DNA of 64,000 nt from Acinetobacter sp. ANC 3929 (GCF_000369405.1 NZ_KB850000.1:372001-436000); one strand, 5' to 3'. Positions 19,396-29,951 are shown, counted from the first letter of the stretch. The notes: generated by a model from the letters alone, not told the origin. Made by a program: numbers and translations.

Positions 19396-20208
19396 TTATG
19401 TTGCTGAAGTTTTGTTCTGTGCTTCGCACTCACGTCTAACTTCTTCAATAATTTTAAGTTCTTCTTTACTCAATGGTTGAGTTTTTGAACTTTGCGAAGT
19501 GAAGCTTGGGTCAAGTTCAGACAAACGTTGACAAAGTACGTTCATGCGTTTTTCGTTTTTTTGCATACGATCGAGTAAAACACGAATGCCTTCTAAAATA
19601 GGATCTGACTGATCTTGTGTTGTCGCATAAGGTTCGAAACCAATGCTTTCTGCATAGTCACGGCGATTGACCTCGTCTTGTTCGATTTGACTTTTGTCTT
19701 TAAAAATATAACGGGCAGGGTTACCAACAGCAGTTACACCTGCAGGTACTTCTTTTGTTACAACTGCATTTGAGCCGACTTTGGCACCTTTATGTACTGT
19801 AAACGGCCCCAAGATTTTTGCACCAGCGCCAACAACAACACCATCTTCAAGTGTTGGATGACGTTTGCCTTTATTCCAAGTGGTTCCACCTAAGGTGACA
19901 CTATGATAAAGCGTTACATCGTCACCGATCTCAGCTGTTTCACCAATCACCACACCCATACCGTGATCGATAAAAAAACGCTTACCGATTTTTGCACCTG
20001 GATGAATCTCAATACCAGTTGCAAAGCGGCTAAAAGAAGAAAGTAAGCGGGCAGTGCCTTTATATTCTTTTTTCCAAAGCTCATGTGCCATACGGTGCAT
20101 AATCAGTGCATGAATACCTGGGTAGGTTGTGAGGACTTCTAGTGTATTTCGAGCCGCAGGATCACGTGCAAATACAGCCTCAATATCTTCTTTAAGCTGT
20201 TTAATCAT
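19396..20208 (-). CDS. cysE: Serine O-acetyltransferase
   Basis: Transfers acetyl from acetyl-CoA to serine, giving O-acetylserine for cysteine synthesis. The helical N-terminal domain ([38 protein letters not shown]) is followed by the left-handed beta-helix of hexapeptide repeats ([34 protein letters not shown]) with catalytic His in FIDHG and the VTLGGT loop. 270 aa with a charged C-terminal tail. Start overlaps the end of trmJ by 8 bases, so it is translated from the dnaE-trmJ transcript. Confidence 0.95.
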   Translation of the reverse strand: MIKQLKEDIEAVFARDPAARNTLEVLTTYPGIHALIMHRMAHELWKKEYKGTARLLSSFSRFATGIEIHPGAKIGKRFFIDHGMGVVIGETAEIGDDVTLYHSVTLGGTTWNKGKRHPTLEDGVVVGAGAKILGPFTVHKGAKVGSNAVVTKEVPAGVTAVGNPARYIFKDKSQIEQDEVNRRDYAESIGFEPYATTQDQSDPILEGIRVLLDRMQKNEKRMNVLCQRLSELDPSFTSQSSKTQPLSKEELKIIEEVRRECEAQNKTSAT

Positions 20209-21040
20209 TGGGGTGATCCTCCGTATTGGTCTTTTTCCATGAACCTTGGGCTAATGCCTGTACGCGGCTAAAGATTCCACGTAATAAATGATACTCCATA
20301 CGATCTAATTGTATCCTTCCGAATAGACGACGCAAGCGTAATGGGAGTAAACGAGGGTTATTTGGATCTAAAAACTCAATTTCAGTCAACATTTTTTCTA
20401 AATGAGGATAGAACTGTTCCATTTGTTGTTGTGTAACCAATGGTTCATCCCATTCCATGCTTTGTTGTTGCTTCAGTTGCATATGGTCATCTGAGTTGGC
20501 TTGAACTTGAGTATTTTGTTCTAGCGCAGCCATTCTTAACTCATAGCAGACGACTTGAATCGCTTGTGCAACATTGAGCACCCCATATTCAGGATTTACT
20601 GGAATGGTTAAGTGATAATTGGCTAAGGCTAACTCTTCATTTGTGAGTCCCCGATCTTCACGGCCAAACACAATTGCAATATTTTGTTGTTTGGTTGCAG
20701 CATCTAATGCTTCTTTTGCAGCAGGTCGAACATCTAGTAATGGCCATGGAATTGTACGGCTACGTGCACTGGTCCCGAATACCATATGGCAATCTTGAAT
20801 AGCTTGTTTTAAGGTTTCAACAATTTCAATTTTTTCAATTAAATCTTGAGCACCTGCTGCTAGTGCATCAATATCTGGATGCGGATAGGTTTTAGGCGCG
20901 ACAAGTACAAGTTTTGATAAACCCATGGTTTTCATTGCACGTAAGGCGCTACCAATATTGGCTGGTAGGGTGGTATTGACCATAACAATACGCACATGAT
21001 CCAAATGTTTGGACACGTTGTTTGAGTCAAACAGGTTCAT
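20201..21040 (-). CDS. trmJ: tRNA (cytidine/uridine-2'-O-)-methyltransferase TrmJ
   Basis: SPOUT-class methyltransferase modifying position 32 of the tRNA anticodon loop. SpoU motifs: [32 protein letters not shown] at the N-terminus, [16 protein letters not shown] in motif 2, and the trefoil knot with [22 protein letters not shown]. The C-terminal ~90 residues form the helical TrmJ extension ([28 protein letters not shown]). It begins 13 bases after the dnaE stop and overlaps cysE. Confidence 0.93.
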   Translation of the reverse strand: MNLFDSNNVSKHLDHVRIVMVNTTLPANIGSALRAMKTMGLSKLVLVAPKTYPHPDIDALAAGAQDLIEKIEIVETLKQAIQDCHMVFGTSARSRTIPWPLLDVRPAAKEALDAATKQQNIAIVFGREDRGLTNEELALANYHLTIPVNPEYGVLNVAQAIQVVCYELRMAALEQNTQVQANSDDHMQLKQQQSMEWDEPLVTQQQMEQFYPHLEKMLTEIEFLDPNNPRLLPLRLRRLFGRIQLDRMEYHLLRGIFSRVQALAQGSWKKTNTEDHPND

Positions 21041-21053
21041 ATATTATCCAAAA

Positions 21054-24000
21054 TTAAGAGTATTGAGAGACTTCAGTTTGATAAAGATCCAGTGCTTCAT
21101 CCATTGACATGTTGTCTGGTGGGGGAGCTACCATTGCTACTTTAGGTGCCTCAGCTGCTTTTGCAGCCTTCGATTTCACTTGGTATTCGATGGAAATGGT
21201 TTCTTTACCAAAATAATCGCGTAACTTTCCAAGTAATTCATCTAATGGCACAACTTTCCATTGTGCACCTAAATGTAATTCAGCAGTTGCGAAGCTTTGT
21301 TCAAGCAGGATTTGCAGACCAATATGCTGACACATATCGATATTGCAATAAGGTAAGAGAATCGCCTGTAGATCTTTGGCCAAAGATTTGGTCATCAAAT
21401 CTTGGGGGAGGCGAATTTGAATGCTTTGTGCTCGTTTTTGGCGAATTTCATTCAAATTAAAAGCTTTACTTAATCGTGCCATCGGGCGATCAAAGCCTTC
21501 ACGCTCGTAAATTTCACCTTCAATGACCACAACCTGTTCTAAGCGAACAATATCTTTATAACGTTGGAAACGTTCATGGTTACAGCTAATTTCAACCCGT
21601 GCTGTACCATCATCGAGTGTGATCATGATACGGTTTGGGAAGTTGGCAATATCAACCACCAGACCTGCAAAAACTGTCGTTACACCGCGACGTGTCGGAG
21701 TGAGTTCATTTAGTTTTGCAGAAATGAATGATTTTAATTCAGGGCGGTAAACATCAATTGGGTGACCTGTGAGATATAAGCCAAGCGTGTCTTTTTCACC
21801 TTTGAGACGGACCTCATCTGCCCATGGTTTTACAGGCTTGGCTGGTTTACGCTGAACCTCTTCAACTTCACCAAACAAGTCCATGATGCCCGTTTCACGA
21901 TTACTTCGAGCTTGATCAGCTGCTTGGACGGCTTCAGGTAATTGAGCCATTAGACTTGAGCGTTCAATACCAAGACAATCCAGAGCGCCTGCACGAATCA
22001 AAGCTTCTAAGGTCCGCTTATTGATTTTTTTCAGATCAATACGGTGACAGAAATCAAATAAATCCTTATAAGGGCCTTCATTAATTCGTGAGTCGATGAC
22101 AGATTGCATCGCCTGTTCACCAACACCTTTAATTGCACCTAAGCCGTAGACGATGGTTTGTTCGTCACTGGCATGGAAGTGATATAAAGACATATTCACA
22201 GAAGGTGGAAGTACTTCTAACTTGTTATTACGGCAGTCGTCAATCAAGAATACGATGCTGTCGGTATTCTGCATTTCCGATGATAAAACAGCGGCCATAA
22301 ATTCAGCAGGGTAATGTGCTTTTAACCAAGCCGTATGATAGGCAACAAGCGCATACGCTGCAGCATGGGATTTGTTAAAACCATAGCCTGCAAATTTTTC
22401 CATATAGTCGAAAATATGGTTGGCTGTGGCTTCATCAATATCTTTTTTCGCAGCACCTTCAATAAAGATCTGGCGCTGTTTCACCATTTCTTCAGGTTTC
22501 TTTTTACCCATGGCTCGACGAAGCAAGTCTGCGCCGCCAAGGGTATAACCTGCACAGAACTGAGCAGCCTGCATGACCTGTTCTTGGTAAACCATAATCC
22601 CGTAAGTTGGTTCTAATACACCTTCCAGCAACGGATGTAGGTATTCAAATTCACCACCATGCATACGATGGATGAAGTCGGGAATAAGATCCATTGGACC
22701 AGGGCGATACAATGAAACAAAGGCAATAATTTCCTCAAATTTGCTTGGTCTTGCTTCCTTAAGCATTTTTTTCATGCCGACGGATTCAAACTGAAATACC
22801 GCAGTGGTATTTGCATTGGCAAAGACCAGATAGGCATCTTTGTCATCTAATGGGACATTAGCAATATTAAGAGGTATTTCAGCCTTGATTCTTTTATTAA
22901 TATTTTGAACCGCATCTTCAATCACGGTCAGGTTACGCAAGCCCAAGAAGTCAAACTTAACCAGACCTGCTGCTTCTACATCGTCCTTATCATATTGCGC
23001 GACACGGTTAGTACCGTCTGCATCACACAATACCGCAGAGTAATCGGTAATTTTACCTGGTGCGATAACGACACCACCCGCATGCTTACCTGTATTACGG
23101 GTAATACCCTCAAGTTTGAGTGCCATTTCCCAGATTTCAGCAGCATCATCATTATCAGGGTTAGATGGATTGGTGACGATATCTTTAAGTTGAGGTTCCA
23201 TATCAATCGCTGTGGCCAAATCGACACCGAGAGGTTTGGTAGGAACCATTTTTGAAATACGGTCAGCAAGACCATAAGATTTACCCAAGACACGTGCTAC
23301 ATCTCGGATTGCACCTTTCGCAGCCATGGTACCGAAAGTTGCAATCTGTGATACCGCTTGTCGGCCATAATTTTGCGCGACATATTCAATGACACGGTCA
23401 CGACCTGCGATACAGAAATCGACGTCAAAATCGGGCATCGAAACACGTTCTGGGTTTAAGAAACGTTCAAAGAGTAGATCATAGCGCAATGGGTCAAGAT
23501 CAGTAATTTTTAAACTGTAGGCAACCAGTGAACCTGCACCTGAACCACGACCAGGGCCTACAGGGACGCCATTATTTTTGGCCCACTGAATAAAGTCCAT
23601 GACGATCAGGAAGTAACCAGGGAATCCCATCTTGAGAATGATATCAACTTCGTACTTGATTCGTTCATCATAAGGTTTACGAATTTCTGCCCAATCTTCG
23701 TCACGTTCAGCAATTGGATAAAGATGATTTAAACGTTCCTCTAAACCTGTACGAGACAAATGCTCAAAATAGGTGTCGATGGTATAGCCATCTGGAATAG
23801 GGAAGTCAGGTAAGAAATAAGTGCCGAGCTGTAATTCGACATTACAACGTTTAGCAATATGGTAGCTATTTTCAATGGCACTCGGAATGTCTGAGAATAG
23901 CTCAGACATTTGCTCGCCGGTTTTGAAATATTGTTCTGGTGTATAATTTTTAGGACGCTTGTCATCCCCGAGCACGTAGCCATCGGCGATACACACACGA

Positions 24001-24617
24001 GCTTCGTGTGCATAAAAATCATCTTGCTCAACGAAATGAACATCGTTATGTGCAACAACACCAATTTGGTATTTTGCAGCGAGTTTGACCGCTTGCTGAA
24101 TGAAATCTTCTTCACCAGCACGTTCAGTCCGTGTTAAGGCTAAATAGACACGATTTCCAAACTTTTCAATCCATGCTTCTAATAACGATTCAGCTTTTTG
24201 TGGATTGGAAGAGCAGAGCATTTTACCAACATCGCTGTGTTGACCGAGTAAGATAATTAGATCTTCAGCCTGTTCAAGTATCCATTCTTTTTGTACGCAA
24301 GGGAGACTGAGTTGCTGGCCTTCAATAAAGCCACGAGAAACGATTTCAGTCAGGTTTCGCCAACCTTTATTGCTCATGGCTAACAAGGTTGTACGGTGTT
24401 CTGCATTATTCAGTCGAATGACGCTACCTAGAACAGGTTTAATCCCTTTTTTTAAACATGCCTCATAAAATTTTATTGCAGCATGCAGATTCGATAAGTC
24501 TGTGAGCGCCAGTGCGGGCATCTCTTCTTTTACGGCAGCTTTGACCAAATCAGGTATGCGAACAATCGATTCCGTAATCGAGAATTCTGTGTGGATACCG
24601 AGATGAACAAACCGCAT
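21054..24617 (-). CDS. dnaE: DNA polymerase III subunit alpha
   Basis: Replicative polymerase catalytic subunit, family C. PHP domain (FVHLGIHTEFSITES at the start), the palm catalytic aspartates in MPDFDVDFCIAGRDRVIEYV, GPGRGSGAGSLVAYSL, helix-hairpin-helix around ALIRAGALDCLG, an OB fold near 980-1060 (GVTTVFAGLVVDIANFP), and a C-terminal tau-binding region. ATG 24617 (MRFVHLG, with AAGGA upstream) gives 1187 aa and the usual N-terminus; an upstream ATG at 24662 would add 15 residues. First gene of dnaE-trmJ-cysE. Confidence 0.97.
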   Translation of the reverse strand: MRFVHLGIHTEFSITESIVRIPDLVKAAVKEEMPALALTDLSNLHAAIKFYEACLKKGIKPVLGSVIRLNNAEHRTTLLAMSNKGWRNLTEIVSRGFIEGQQLSLPCVQKEWILEQAEDLIILLGQHSDVGKMLCSSNPQKAESLLEAWIEKFGNRVYLALTRTERAGEEDFIQQAVKLAAKYQIGVVAHNDVHFVEQDDFYAHEARVCIADGYVLGDDKRPKNYTPEQYFKTGEQMSELFSDIPSAIENSYHIAKRCNVELQLGTYFLPDFPIPDGYTIDTYFEHLSRTGLEERLNHLYPIAERDEDWAEIRKPYDERIKYEVDIILKMGFPGYFLIVMDFIQWAKNNGVPVGPGRGSGAGSLVAYSLKITDLDPLRYDLLFERFLNPERVSMPDFDVDFCIAGRDRVIEYVAQNYGRQAVSQIATFGTMAAKGAIRDVARVLGKSYGLADRISKMVPTKPLGVDLATAIDMEPQLKDIVTNPSNPDNDDAAEIWEMALKLEGITRNTGKHAGGVVIAPGKITDYSAVLCDADGTNRVAQYDKDDVEAAGLVKFDFLGLRNLTVIEDAVQNINKRIKAEIPLNIANVPLDDKDAYLVFANANTTAVFQFESVGMKKMLKEARPSKFEEIIAFVSLYRPGPMDLIPDFIHRMHGGEFEYLHPLLEGVLEPTYGIMVYQEQVMQAAQFCAGYTLGGADLLRRAMGKKKPEEMVKQRQIFIEGAAKKDIDEATANHIFDYMEKFAGYGFNKSHAAAYALVAYHTAWLKAHYPAEFMAAVLSSEMQNTDSIVFLIDDCRNNKLEVLPPSVNMSLYHFHASDEQTIVYGLGAIKGVGEQAMQSVIDSRINEGPYKDLFDFCHRIDLKKINKRTLEALIRAGALDCLGIERSSLMAQLPEAVQAADQARSNRETGIMDLFGEVEEVQRKPAKPVKPWADEVRLKGEKDTLGLYLTGHPIDVYRPELKSFISAKLNELTPTRRGVTTVFAGLVVDIANFPNRIMITLDDGTARVEISCNHERFQRYKDIVRLEQVVVIEGEIYEREGFDRPMARLSKAFNLNEIRQKRAQSIQIRLPQDLMTKSLAKDLQAILLPYCNIDMCQHIGLQILLEQSFATAELHLGAQWKVVPLDELLGKLRDYFGKETISIEYQVKSKAAKAAEAPKVAMVAPPPDNMSMDEALDLYQTEVSQYS

Positions 24618-24768
24618 AGAAGAACTATCCTTTTTTAAAGCAAGGCATAGTTTAGCATGCAAACCGAAAATGACATGCTTAATATTTTGGCAAACCGTGT
24701 CTTTGCTTTGTTATTTTTATAAAATATTAAAAATTAGTCTTTGATTTTTCGATCAATATAAGTTTTAG

Positions 24769-24796
24769 TTTACATAAGGTGTTTTACAGCTAGAAT
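24769..24796 (+). promoter_or_regulatory. Candidate promoter of the Sel1-repeat gene
   Basis: TTTACA (24769-24774), 16-base spacer, TAGAAT (24791-24796), 36 bases before the ATG. Confidence 0.5.
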
Positions 24797-24832
24797 GTAA
24801 TCGAATAAAAATGTAGCAATGTGAGCGAAATA

Positions 24833-25729
24833 ATGAAATTAAAAGATGTCGTACTTTCAATATTATTAACCAGCAGTTTATTTACCTTGAGTCATGCAGA
24901 TGATGTGTCTTTTAGTCAAGGACTTGTGCAACAAGCAAAAGCAGGTGATGCCACTGCACAGAATAATTTAGGCGATGCTTATTATTATGGAAATGAGGTT
25001 GATCAAGATTTTGGTAAGGCCTTGGAATGGTTTAAAAAAGCGGCTGCAAAAGGCAATGCCGATGCAATTTTCTCAGTCGGCTATATGTATGACTACGGCG
25101 AAGGCGTAGAAGAAGATAATCCAACAGCTTTAAAGTGGTATACCCAAGCCGCGCAAAAAGGACAACTCTATGCACAATATTATTTAGGTTATTTATATCT
25201 TTATGGTGATGATGGTGTGAAGGTAAATACCCAAAAAGGATTGGAGTGGATGAGTAAGTCAGCCGATGCTGGTTTGGATATGGCACAAGCTGAACTTGGG
25301 CATTTATACAATGATGGTGGCGAAGGTGTACCGCAGGATCTGAAAAAAGCACTGCGTTATTACCAATTGGCTGCAAAACAAAATGAATCTTCAGCCATTA
25401 ATAATTTGGGTATTTTCTATTTAGAAGGCAAGGCTGGATTAAAGCAAGATTATAAAGAAGCGTTGCGCTTATTTAGTTTGGCTTCTGGTGCAGGTAATGG
25501 TTTAGGCTCTTCAAATATTGCCTATATATATGAAGAAGGTAAAGGAGTTGCTAAGAACTATAAAAAGGCAGCGGAATTTTATGACTTGGCGGTGGCACAA
25601 GGGGAAGACGAGGCTCTGCTAGATTTAGCACGAATCTACGAAAAAGGTGGTTTTGGTTTGACTAAGAATTTGAAGAAAGCGAAAGAATACGAAGCACAAT
25701 GGGATGAGCTACAGGATTCGGATTCTTAA
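24833..25729 (+). CDS. Periplasmic Sel1-repeat protein
   Basis: 298 residues with a Sec signal (MKLKDVVLSILLTSSLFTLSHA, cleavage after SHA) and about six or seven Sel1-like repeats of ~36 residues, each with A-x-x-x-L-G-x-x-Y-x-x-G followed by A-x-x-W/Y-x-x-x-A-A, e.g. AQNNLGDAYYYGNEVDQDFG and AIFSVGYMYDYGEGVEEDN. Solenoid scaffolds of this type mediate protein-protein contacts in the periplasm. ATG 24833 is preferred to GTG 24821. Partner unknown. Confidence 0.85.
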   Translation: MKLKDVVLSILLTSSLFTLSHADDVSFSQGLVQQAKAGDATAQNNLGDAYYYGNEVDQDFGKALEWFKKAAAKGNADAIFSVGYMYDYGEGVEEDNPTALKWYTQAAQKGQLYAQYYLGYLYLYGDDGVKVNTQKGLEWMSKSADAGLDMAQAELGHLYNDGGEGVPQDLKKALRYYQLAAKQNESSAINNLGIFYLEGKAGLKQDYKEALRLFSLASGAGNGLGSSNIAYIYEEGKGVAKNYKKAAEFYDLAVAQGEDEALLDLARIYEKGGFGLTKNLKKAKEYEAQWDELQDSDS

Positions 25730-25733
25730 ATAA

Positions 25734-25762
25734 AAAAATCCCCCAGTTAAGGGGGATTTTTT
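25734..25762. terminator. Bidirectional terminator between the Sel1-repeat gene and alaT
   Basis: AAAATCCCCC / GGGGGATTTT stem with AGTTAA loop, T-runs on both strands, between convergent genes. Confidence 0.92.
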
Positions 25763-25764
25763 TA

Positions 25765-27195
25765 TTAACGCATTTTTGCCAAGAAGCGACTCAAGCGATT
25801 AATCGCCTCACGCAGTTCATTTTCAGCAGGCAAGAACACCACACGGAAATGGTCTGGGGTTGGCCAGTTAAAGCCAGTACCTTGTACCAAAAGAACTTTT
25901 TCAGCTTTTAATAAATCCAGCATCAATTTTTCATCATCTTCAATTGGATAGATCGCAGGATCAAGTTTAGGGAAGCAGTACATTGCACCATCGGGTTTGA
26001 CACAACTTACACCTGGGATTTCATTCAGCATTTCCCAAGCAATATTGCGTTGTTCGTATAAGCGACCACCTGGACGAATCAAATCATTAATCGATTGATA
26101 ACCGCCTAATGCAGTTTGAATGGCATATTGTGCTTGGTGATTGGCACATAAACGCATTGAAGCCAGCATGTCCAAGCCTTCAATATAGTCAGCTGCGCGC
26201 GCTTTGTCGCCTGTAATCGCCATCCAACCTGCACGATAACCAGCAATACGGTATGCTTTTGATAAACCATTGAATGAAATGCAAAGCTGATCGCCAGCCA
26301 ATGCTGCAACAGCAACATGTTCAATGCCGTCATAAACGATTTTGTCGTAGATTTCATCAGCAAATAAAATTAAGTCGTGCTTTTTCGCCAGCGCCACAAT
26401 TTGCTCTAACACATGTCGTGGATAGACTGAACCCGTTGGGTTGTTTGGATTAATAATTACAATGCCGCGTGTATTCGGTGTGATTTTACTTTCCATATCT
26501 ACAATGTCTGGATACCAGTAGTTTTCAGAATCGCATTTATAGTGAACGGCTGTACCACCTGAAAGATTTACTGCTGCTGTCCATAATGGGTAGTCCGGCA
26601 TAGGCACTAGCATTTCATCTCCATCATCAAGCAATCCTTGCATTGCCATTACGATCAGTTCAGAAACACCATTGCCGACATACACATCATTAACGTGCAT
26701 ATCAAAAATGCCTTTCTGTTGGTAATACTGGCAGATGGCTTTACGTGCAGGGAAAATCCCTTTTGAATCGGTATAGCCAATTGCATTAGGCAGGTTTAAA
26801 GCAACATCATTAATAATTTCTTGTGGTGCTTCGAAACCAAAAGGTGCAGGGTTGCCAATATTCAGCTTGATGATCTTGTGCCCTTGCTCCTCCATTTCAT
26901 TGGCGGCGCGTAATACTGGTCCACGGATGTCGTAACAAACATGCTCAAGCTTAGATGATTTTTTAATTTCTCGGCTTGATTGGATAGACTGGGGAACAAC
27001 AGTATTTTTTGACATAGCTGGATTCACTTTTGCATATCGGTATAAATAACTTTTAAAGGTTTCAACGCTTACCAAATTTAGATCGTGTTGATCTCTCAGC
27101 AACTCAACAATTTTTTCATGGGTAAAGCCCGATTGTTGATATTGTCTGATGGTTGGTAATAAGTTTTGGAAAACCACACTTTTTTTCTGAGACAT
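25765..27195 (-). CDS. alaT: Alanine transaminase AlaT with an N-terminal extension
   Basis: Class I PLP aminotransferase (alanine/pyruvate-glutamate type). The core from about residue 80 has LEHVCYDIRGPVLRAANEMEEQG, NIGNPAPFGF, NPNNPTGSVYP and the PLP-lysine segment SFNGLSKAYRIAGYRAGW. Family members are ~400 aa; this has ~75 extra N-terminal residues (LLPTIRQYQQSGFTHEKIVELL, VSVETFKSYLYRYAK) resembling a small helix-turn-helix of the kind in TraK-like plasmid proteins. The start at 27195 encodes the extension; Met61 (MSKNTVVP) could start a short form. No neighbour shares its transcript. Confidence 0.9.
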   Translation of the reverse strand: MSQKKSVVFQNLLPTIRQYQQSGFTHEKIVELLRDQHDLNLVSVETFKSYLYRYAKVNPAMSKNTVVPQSIQSSREIKKSSKLEHVCYDIRGPVLRAANEMEEQGHKIIKLNIGNPAPFGFEAPQEIINDVALNLPNAIGYTDSKGIFPARKAICQYYQQKGIFDMHVNDVYVGNGVSELIVMAMQGLLDDGDEMLVPMPDYPLWTAAVNLSGGTAVHYKCDSENYWYPDIVDMESKITPNTRGIVIINPNNPTGSVYPRHVLEQIVALAKKHDLILFADEIYDKIVYDGIEHVAVAALAGDQLCISFNGLSKAYRIAGYRAGWMAITGDKARAADYIEGLDMLASMRLCANHQAQYAIQTALGGYQSINDLIRPGGRLYEQRNIAWEMLNEIPGVSCVKPDGAMYCFPKLDPAIYPIEDDEKLMLDLLKAEKVLLVQGTGFNWPTPDHFRVVFLPAENELREAINRLSRFLAKMR

Positions 27196-27436
27196 TTTTT
27201 GTCCTATACAACCGTGCGGGATTAGAATAACACCATCTTTGCTTACGCAAAAGACAATATTGTTAAAAATTGCTTACCAAGTGGATTTGATTTGCTTCCT
27301 TTTTGCTATTTTTGAGTTAAGTGCTTAAATTTCACTAAATTGTACGATCTGAGACTAGAGTTTTTTTTTCGAATGGCGTAAATATAAAATCTGATCATCA
27401 TGATATTTTTAACAACAGAATATAAAGGTGCAGGTT

Positions 27437-27856
27437 ATGGGAAAAGTGAATAAAACGGACCGAGAATGGCAAAGAGAATTATCACCTGAAGAATATCGCA
27501 TAACTCGTCAGAAAGGCACAGAACCCGCATTTACAGGACAATATTGGAATAATAAACAACATGGTACTTATGTATGTCGTTGTTGTGGTGCGGAATTATT
27601 CTCTTCTGAAACGAAATACGATAGTGGTTGTGGTTGGCCAAGCTTTTTTAGACCGATTGATGGTGTTGCCATAGAAGAGCATGAAGATTTGTCACATGGT
27701 ATGGTCAGAACAGAAATTGTCTGCCATGATTGCGATGCACATTTGGGCCATGTGTTTGAGGATGGCCCCCAGCCGACAGGACTGCGTTATTGCGTGAATT
27801 CGGCATCATTACAACTTAAAACAGAAGAAAAGAATGACGAGGAAACTTATCCATGA
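27437..27856 (+). CDS. msrB: Peptide-methionine (R)-S-oxide reductase
   Basis: Repairs methionine-R-sulfoxide in proteins using thioredoxin. Zinc site CxxC pairs (CRCCGAEL and [10 protein letters not shown]), substrate segment [11 protein letters not shown], and the catalytic Cys in [12 protein letters not shown] 27437, preceded by AAAGGTG, gives 139 aa; GTG 27428 is the alternative. ATG of the glutathione peroxidase overlaps its stop by four bases, so the two oxidative-damage enzymes are coupled. Confidence 0.95.
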   Translation: MGKVNKTDREWQRELSPEEYRITRQKGTEPAFTGQYWNNKQHGTYVCRCCGAELFSSETKYDSGCGWPSFFRPIDGVAIEEHEDLSHGMVRTEIVCHDCDAHLGHVFEDGPQPTGLRYCVNSASLQLKTEEKNDEETYP

Positions 27857-28338
27857 GTAACATTTATCAGTTTGAAGCTGACTTGTTAGAGGGAGAAACA
27901 AAAGCGCTCGCTGATTATAAAGGCAAGGTCATGCTGATTGTAAATACTGCAAGTAAGTGTGGCTTTACGCCACAATTTGCAGGACTTGAGAAACTTTATG
28001 AAAAATATAATGCTCAAGGATTAGAAGTTTTAGGTTTTCCGTGCAATCAGTTTGGAGGACAAGATCCAGGCACCAATAAGGAGATTGGCACTTTTTGCCA
28101 GCGCAATTATGGGGTCAGTTTTCCTATGTTTGCCAAAGTGGATGTCAAAGGGCCAGAAGCACACGTGATTTTCCGCTATTTAACTCGTGAAGCAAAAGGG
28201 CTTTTAGGCAGCCGTAACATCAAATGGAACTTTACTAAGTTTTTGGTAGGGCGTAATGGAGAAGTTTTGGAGCGTTATGCACCAACGACCAAGCCAGAGG
28301 CTTTGGAAGCTGATATTGAAAAAGCTTTGGCAAAATAA
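27853..28338 (+). CDS. Glutathione peroxidase family protein
   Basis: 161-residue thiol peroxidase of the BtuE/BsaA glutathione-peroxidase-like family. Peroxidatic Cys in [11 protein letters not shown] (Cys, not selenocysteine), Gln in [14 protein letters not shown], Trp-Asn in [10 protein letters not shown] complete the tetrad. Bacterial members usually use thioredoxin as well as glutathione. Its ATGA overlaps the msrB stop. Confidence 0.93.
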   Translation: MSNIYQFEADLLEGETKALADYKGKVMLIVNTASKCGFTPQFAGLEKLYEKYNAQGLEVLGFPCNQFGGQDPGTNKEIGTFCQRNYGVSFPMFAKVDVKGPEAHVIFRYLTREAKGLLGSRNIKWNFTKFLVGRNGEVLERYAPTTKPEALEADIEKALAK

Positions 28339-28373
28339 AAATGATAAGTATAGAGGTTGGAGTTTAAATTATT

Positions 28374-29213
28374 TTGGACTCAACAGTTGAATTTTGGAGT
28401 CATCCAGACATGCCTTATGTCGAAATACGTAGGGCATGTCAAAGTCGCATTTGTTATAAATCGCACAGCCATCCTACTTTTTCAATCGGCGCCGTTGATA
28501 TAGGGCAGAGCCGCTTTTCAAGTGCTTTTGCACATGAGCAAGTCATTCAAGCGGGGAGTTTAGTGGTTATTCCTGCGCATGTAGAGCACGCTTGTAATCC
28601 ATTACCTGATCAGGCTTGGAGCTACCAAATGATGCATCTTGATGCAACATGGTTAGCTGGATTGATCGAGGAGCTACAGCAAAATATTCAGCTAAAAGTA
28701 GAAATAGATACGTTATATTTTCCGAATCTAAAACCAAATATCTTCAATAATTCAAATCTTTACCATGCATTTAGCGCTTTAAATTCTATTTTGTTTGATT
28801 CTCACATGTCGATGATACAGAAAGAGCACTGTTTAATTCAGGTCCTGACCGATATTTTGTTACCAAATTTTAATTGGGAAAAAATACAGCCATCTCATTA
28901 TTTTCAGCAGCATTTATCTGACTTATTGGAATGCCTTGAAGAAAACATTGAGAATCTGTCTTTGCAAGGGCTTTCTGAAAAGATGAACATCAGTCGTTAT
29001 GCTTTGATACGATTATTTAAACATTACTTTGGCTTAACACCCCATGCCTATCAATTAAATTATAAAGTGAACCAAGCTCGGCAACGATTAAGGGCCGGCT
29101 GTGATTTAGCTCAGCTTGCCTGCGAGTTGGAATTTGTGGATCAGAGTCATTTTCATCGTGTATTTAAGCAGCATACCGGCATCACACCGAAGCAATACTA
29201 TAAAAAAACTTAG
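28374..29213 (+). CDS. AraC family transcriptional regulator
   Basis: N-terminal cupin-like sensing domain (SHSHPTFSIGAVDIG, VIPAHVEHACNP) and two C-terminal HTH motifs (LQGLSEKMNISRYALIRLFKHYFGLTPHAYQ; LAQLACELEFVDQSHFHRVFKQHTGITPKQYY). The start is uncertain: the frame opens after a stop at 28365, with TTG 28374 (GGAG eleven bases upstream) and then ATG 28410. I prefer the TTG because it keeps the full cupin. Its likely target is the LysE exporter 72 bases downstream, the usual layout for such pairs. Confidence 0.85.
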   Translation: MDSTVEFWSHPDMPYVEIRRACQSRICYKSHSHPTFSIGAVDIGQSRFSSAFAHEQVIQAGSLVVIPAHVEHACNPLPDQAWSYQMMHLDATWLAGLIEELQQNIQLKVEIDTLYFPNLKPNIFNNSNLYHAFSALNSILFDSHMSMIQKEHCLIQVLTDILLPNFNWEKIQPSHYFQQHLSDLLECLEENIENLSLQGLSEKMNISRYALIRLFKHYFGLTPHAYQLNYKVNQARQRLRAGCDLAQLACELEFVDQSHFHRVFKQHTGITPKQYYKKT

Positions 29214-29285
29214 CCAACGCAATTTTATACAAGAATAATTTGTCCTGCTTTTCTAAGCTCGCTCCTATCTATCGGGAGAGAATCT

Positions 29286-29909
29286 ATGGAGCTTTTTCTA
29301 ACCATCGCCATCACTCATTTTATTGCGTTGCTTACACCAGGTGCAGATTTCTTTTTGATTCTAAAAACGCTGATACAAAGTAAGCAACGAGCAGCACAAT
29401 ATACATGTTTGGGTATCGCACTGGGTAATGCAATTATTTTGATTGGAATATATGTCAGTTTGTTTTTGATGGGTCAGATCAATACCAAGTTATTGATCTA
29501 TATGAAATGGTTGGGCGTGGCTTATTTCGCATATCTGGCTTTTCAATGCTTTGTTGCTGCGCGGTTAGCCCATGGTTCGATTGATATGGTTCCTGAAGAA
29601 CTTGAGACACACATAAATAATACTAATCTCAAGCAGTTATTGCTTGGTTTACTTTCTAGCTTACTTAATCCTAAGAATTTGATGTTCTATATGGTATTGG
29701 TGATCTTGATTTATCCGCAATATCGTTTTATTGAAAATGTTTTAGTCTGTTGTTGGATGGTGGGAATGGTGCTGATCTGGAATCTAGCGCTTGTAAAATT
29801 ACTAGGTTCTACGATTGATTTAGCTTGGCTAAACCGAAAGCTGCATTATTTATATTATTTGGCGGGTGCAAGTTTCATCTTTTTCATGTTGGTTTTAGTG
29901 CTGTCTTAA
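29286..29909 (+). CDS. LysE family amino acid exporter
   Basis: 207-residue six-helix inner-membrane exporter (LysE/RhtB family). The signature TPGADFFLILKTLIQSKQRAAQYTCLGIALGN is at the N-terminus; SSLLNPKNLMFYMVLV matches the conserved second motif. GGGAGAG precedes the ATG. The AraC regulator just upstream on the same strand is its probable activator. Substrate unknown (amino acids or analogues). Confidence 0.88.
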   Translation: MELFLTIAITHFIALLTPGADFFLILKTLIQSKQRAAQYTCLGIALGNAIILIGIYVSLFLMGQINTKLLIYMKWLGVAYFAYLAFQCFVAARLAHGSIDMVPEELETHINNTNLKQLLLGLLSSLLNPKNLMFYMVLVILIYPQYRFIENVLVCCWMVGMVLIWNLALVKLLGSTIDLAWLNRKLHYLYYLAGASFIFFMLVLVLS

Positions 29910-29913
29910 TGAG

Positions 29914-29943
29914 GAAAAAGACGGCCATCTGACCGTCTTTTTT
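29914..29943. terminator. Terminator between the LysE exporter and the RND permease
   Basis: AAAAAGACGG / CCGTCTTTTT stem with CCATCTGA loop and T-runs on both strands; the two genes converge here. Confidence 0.9.
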
Positions 29944-29951
29944 ATTCAACA

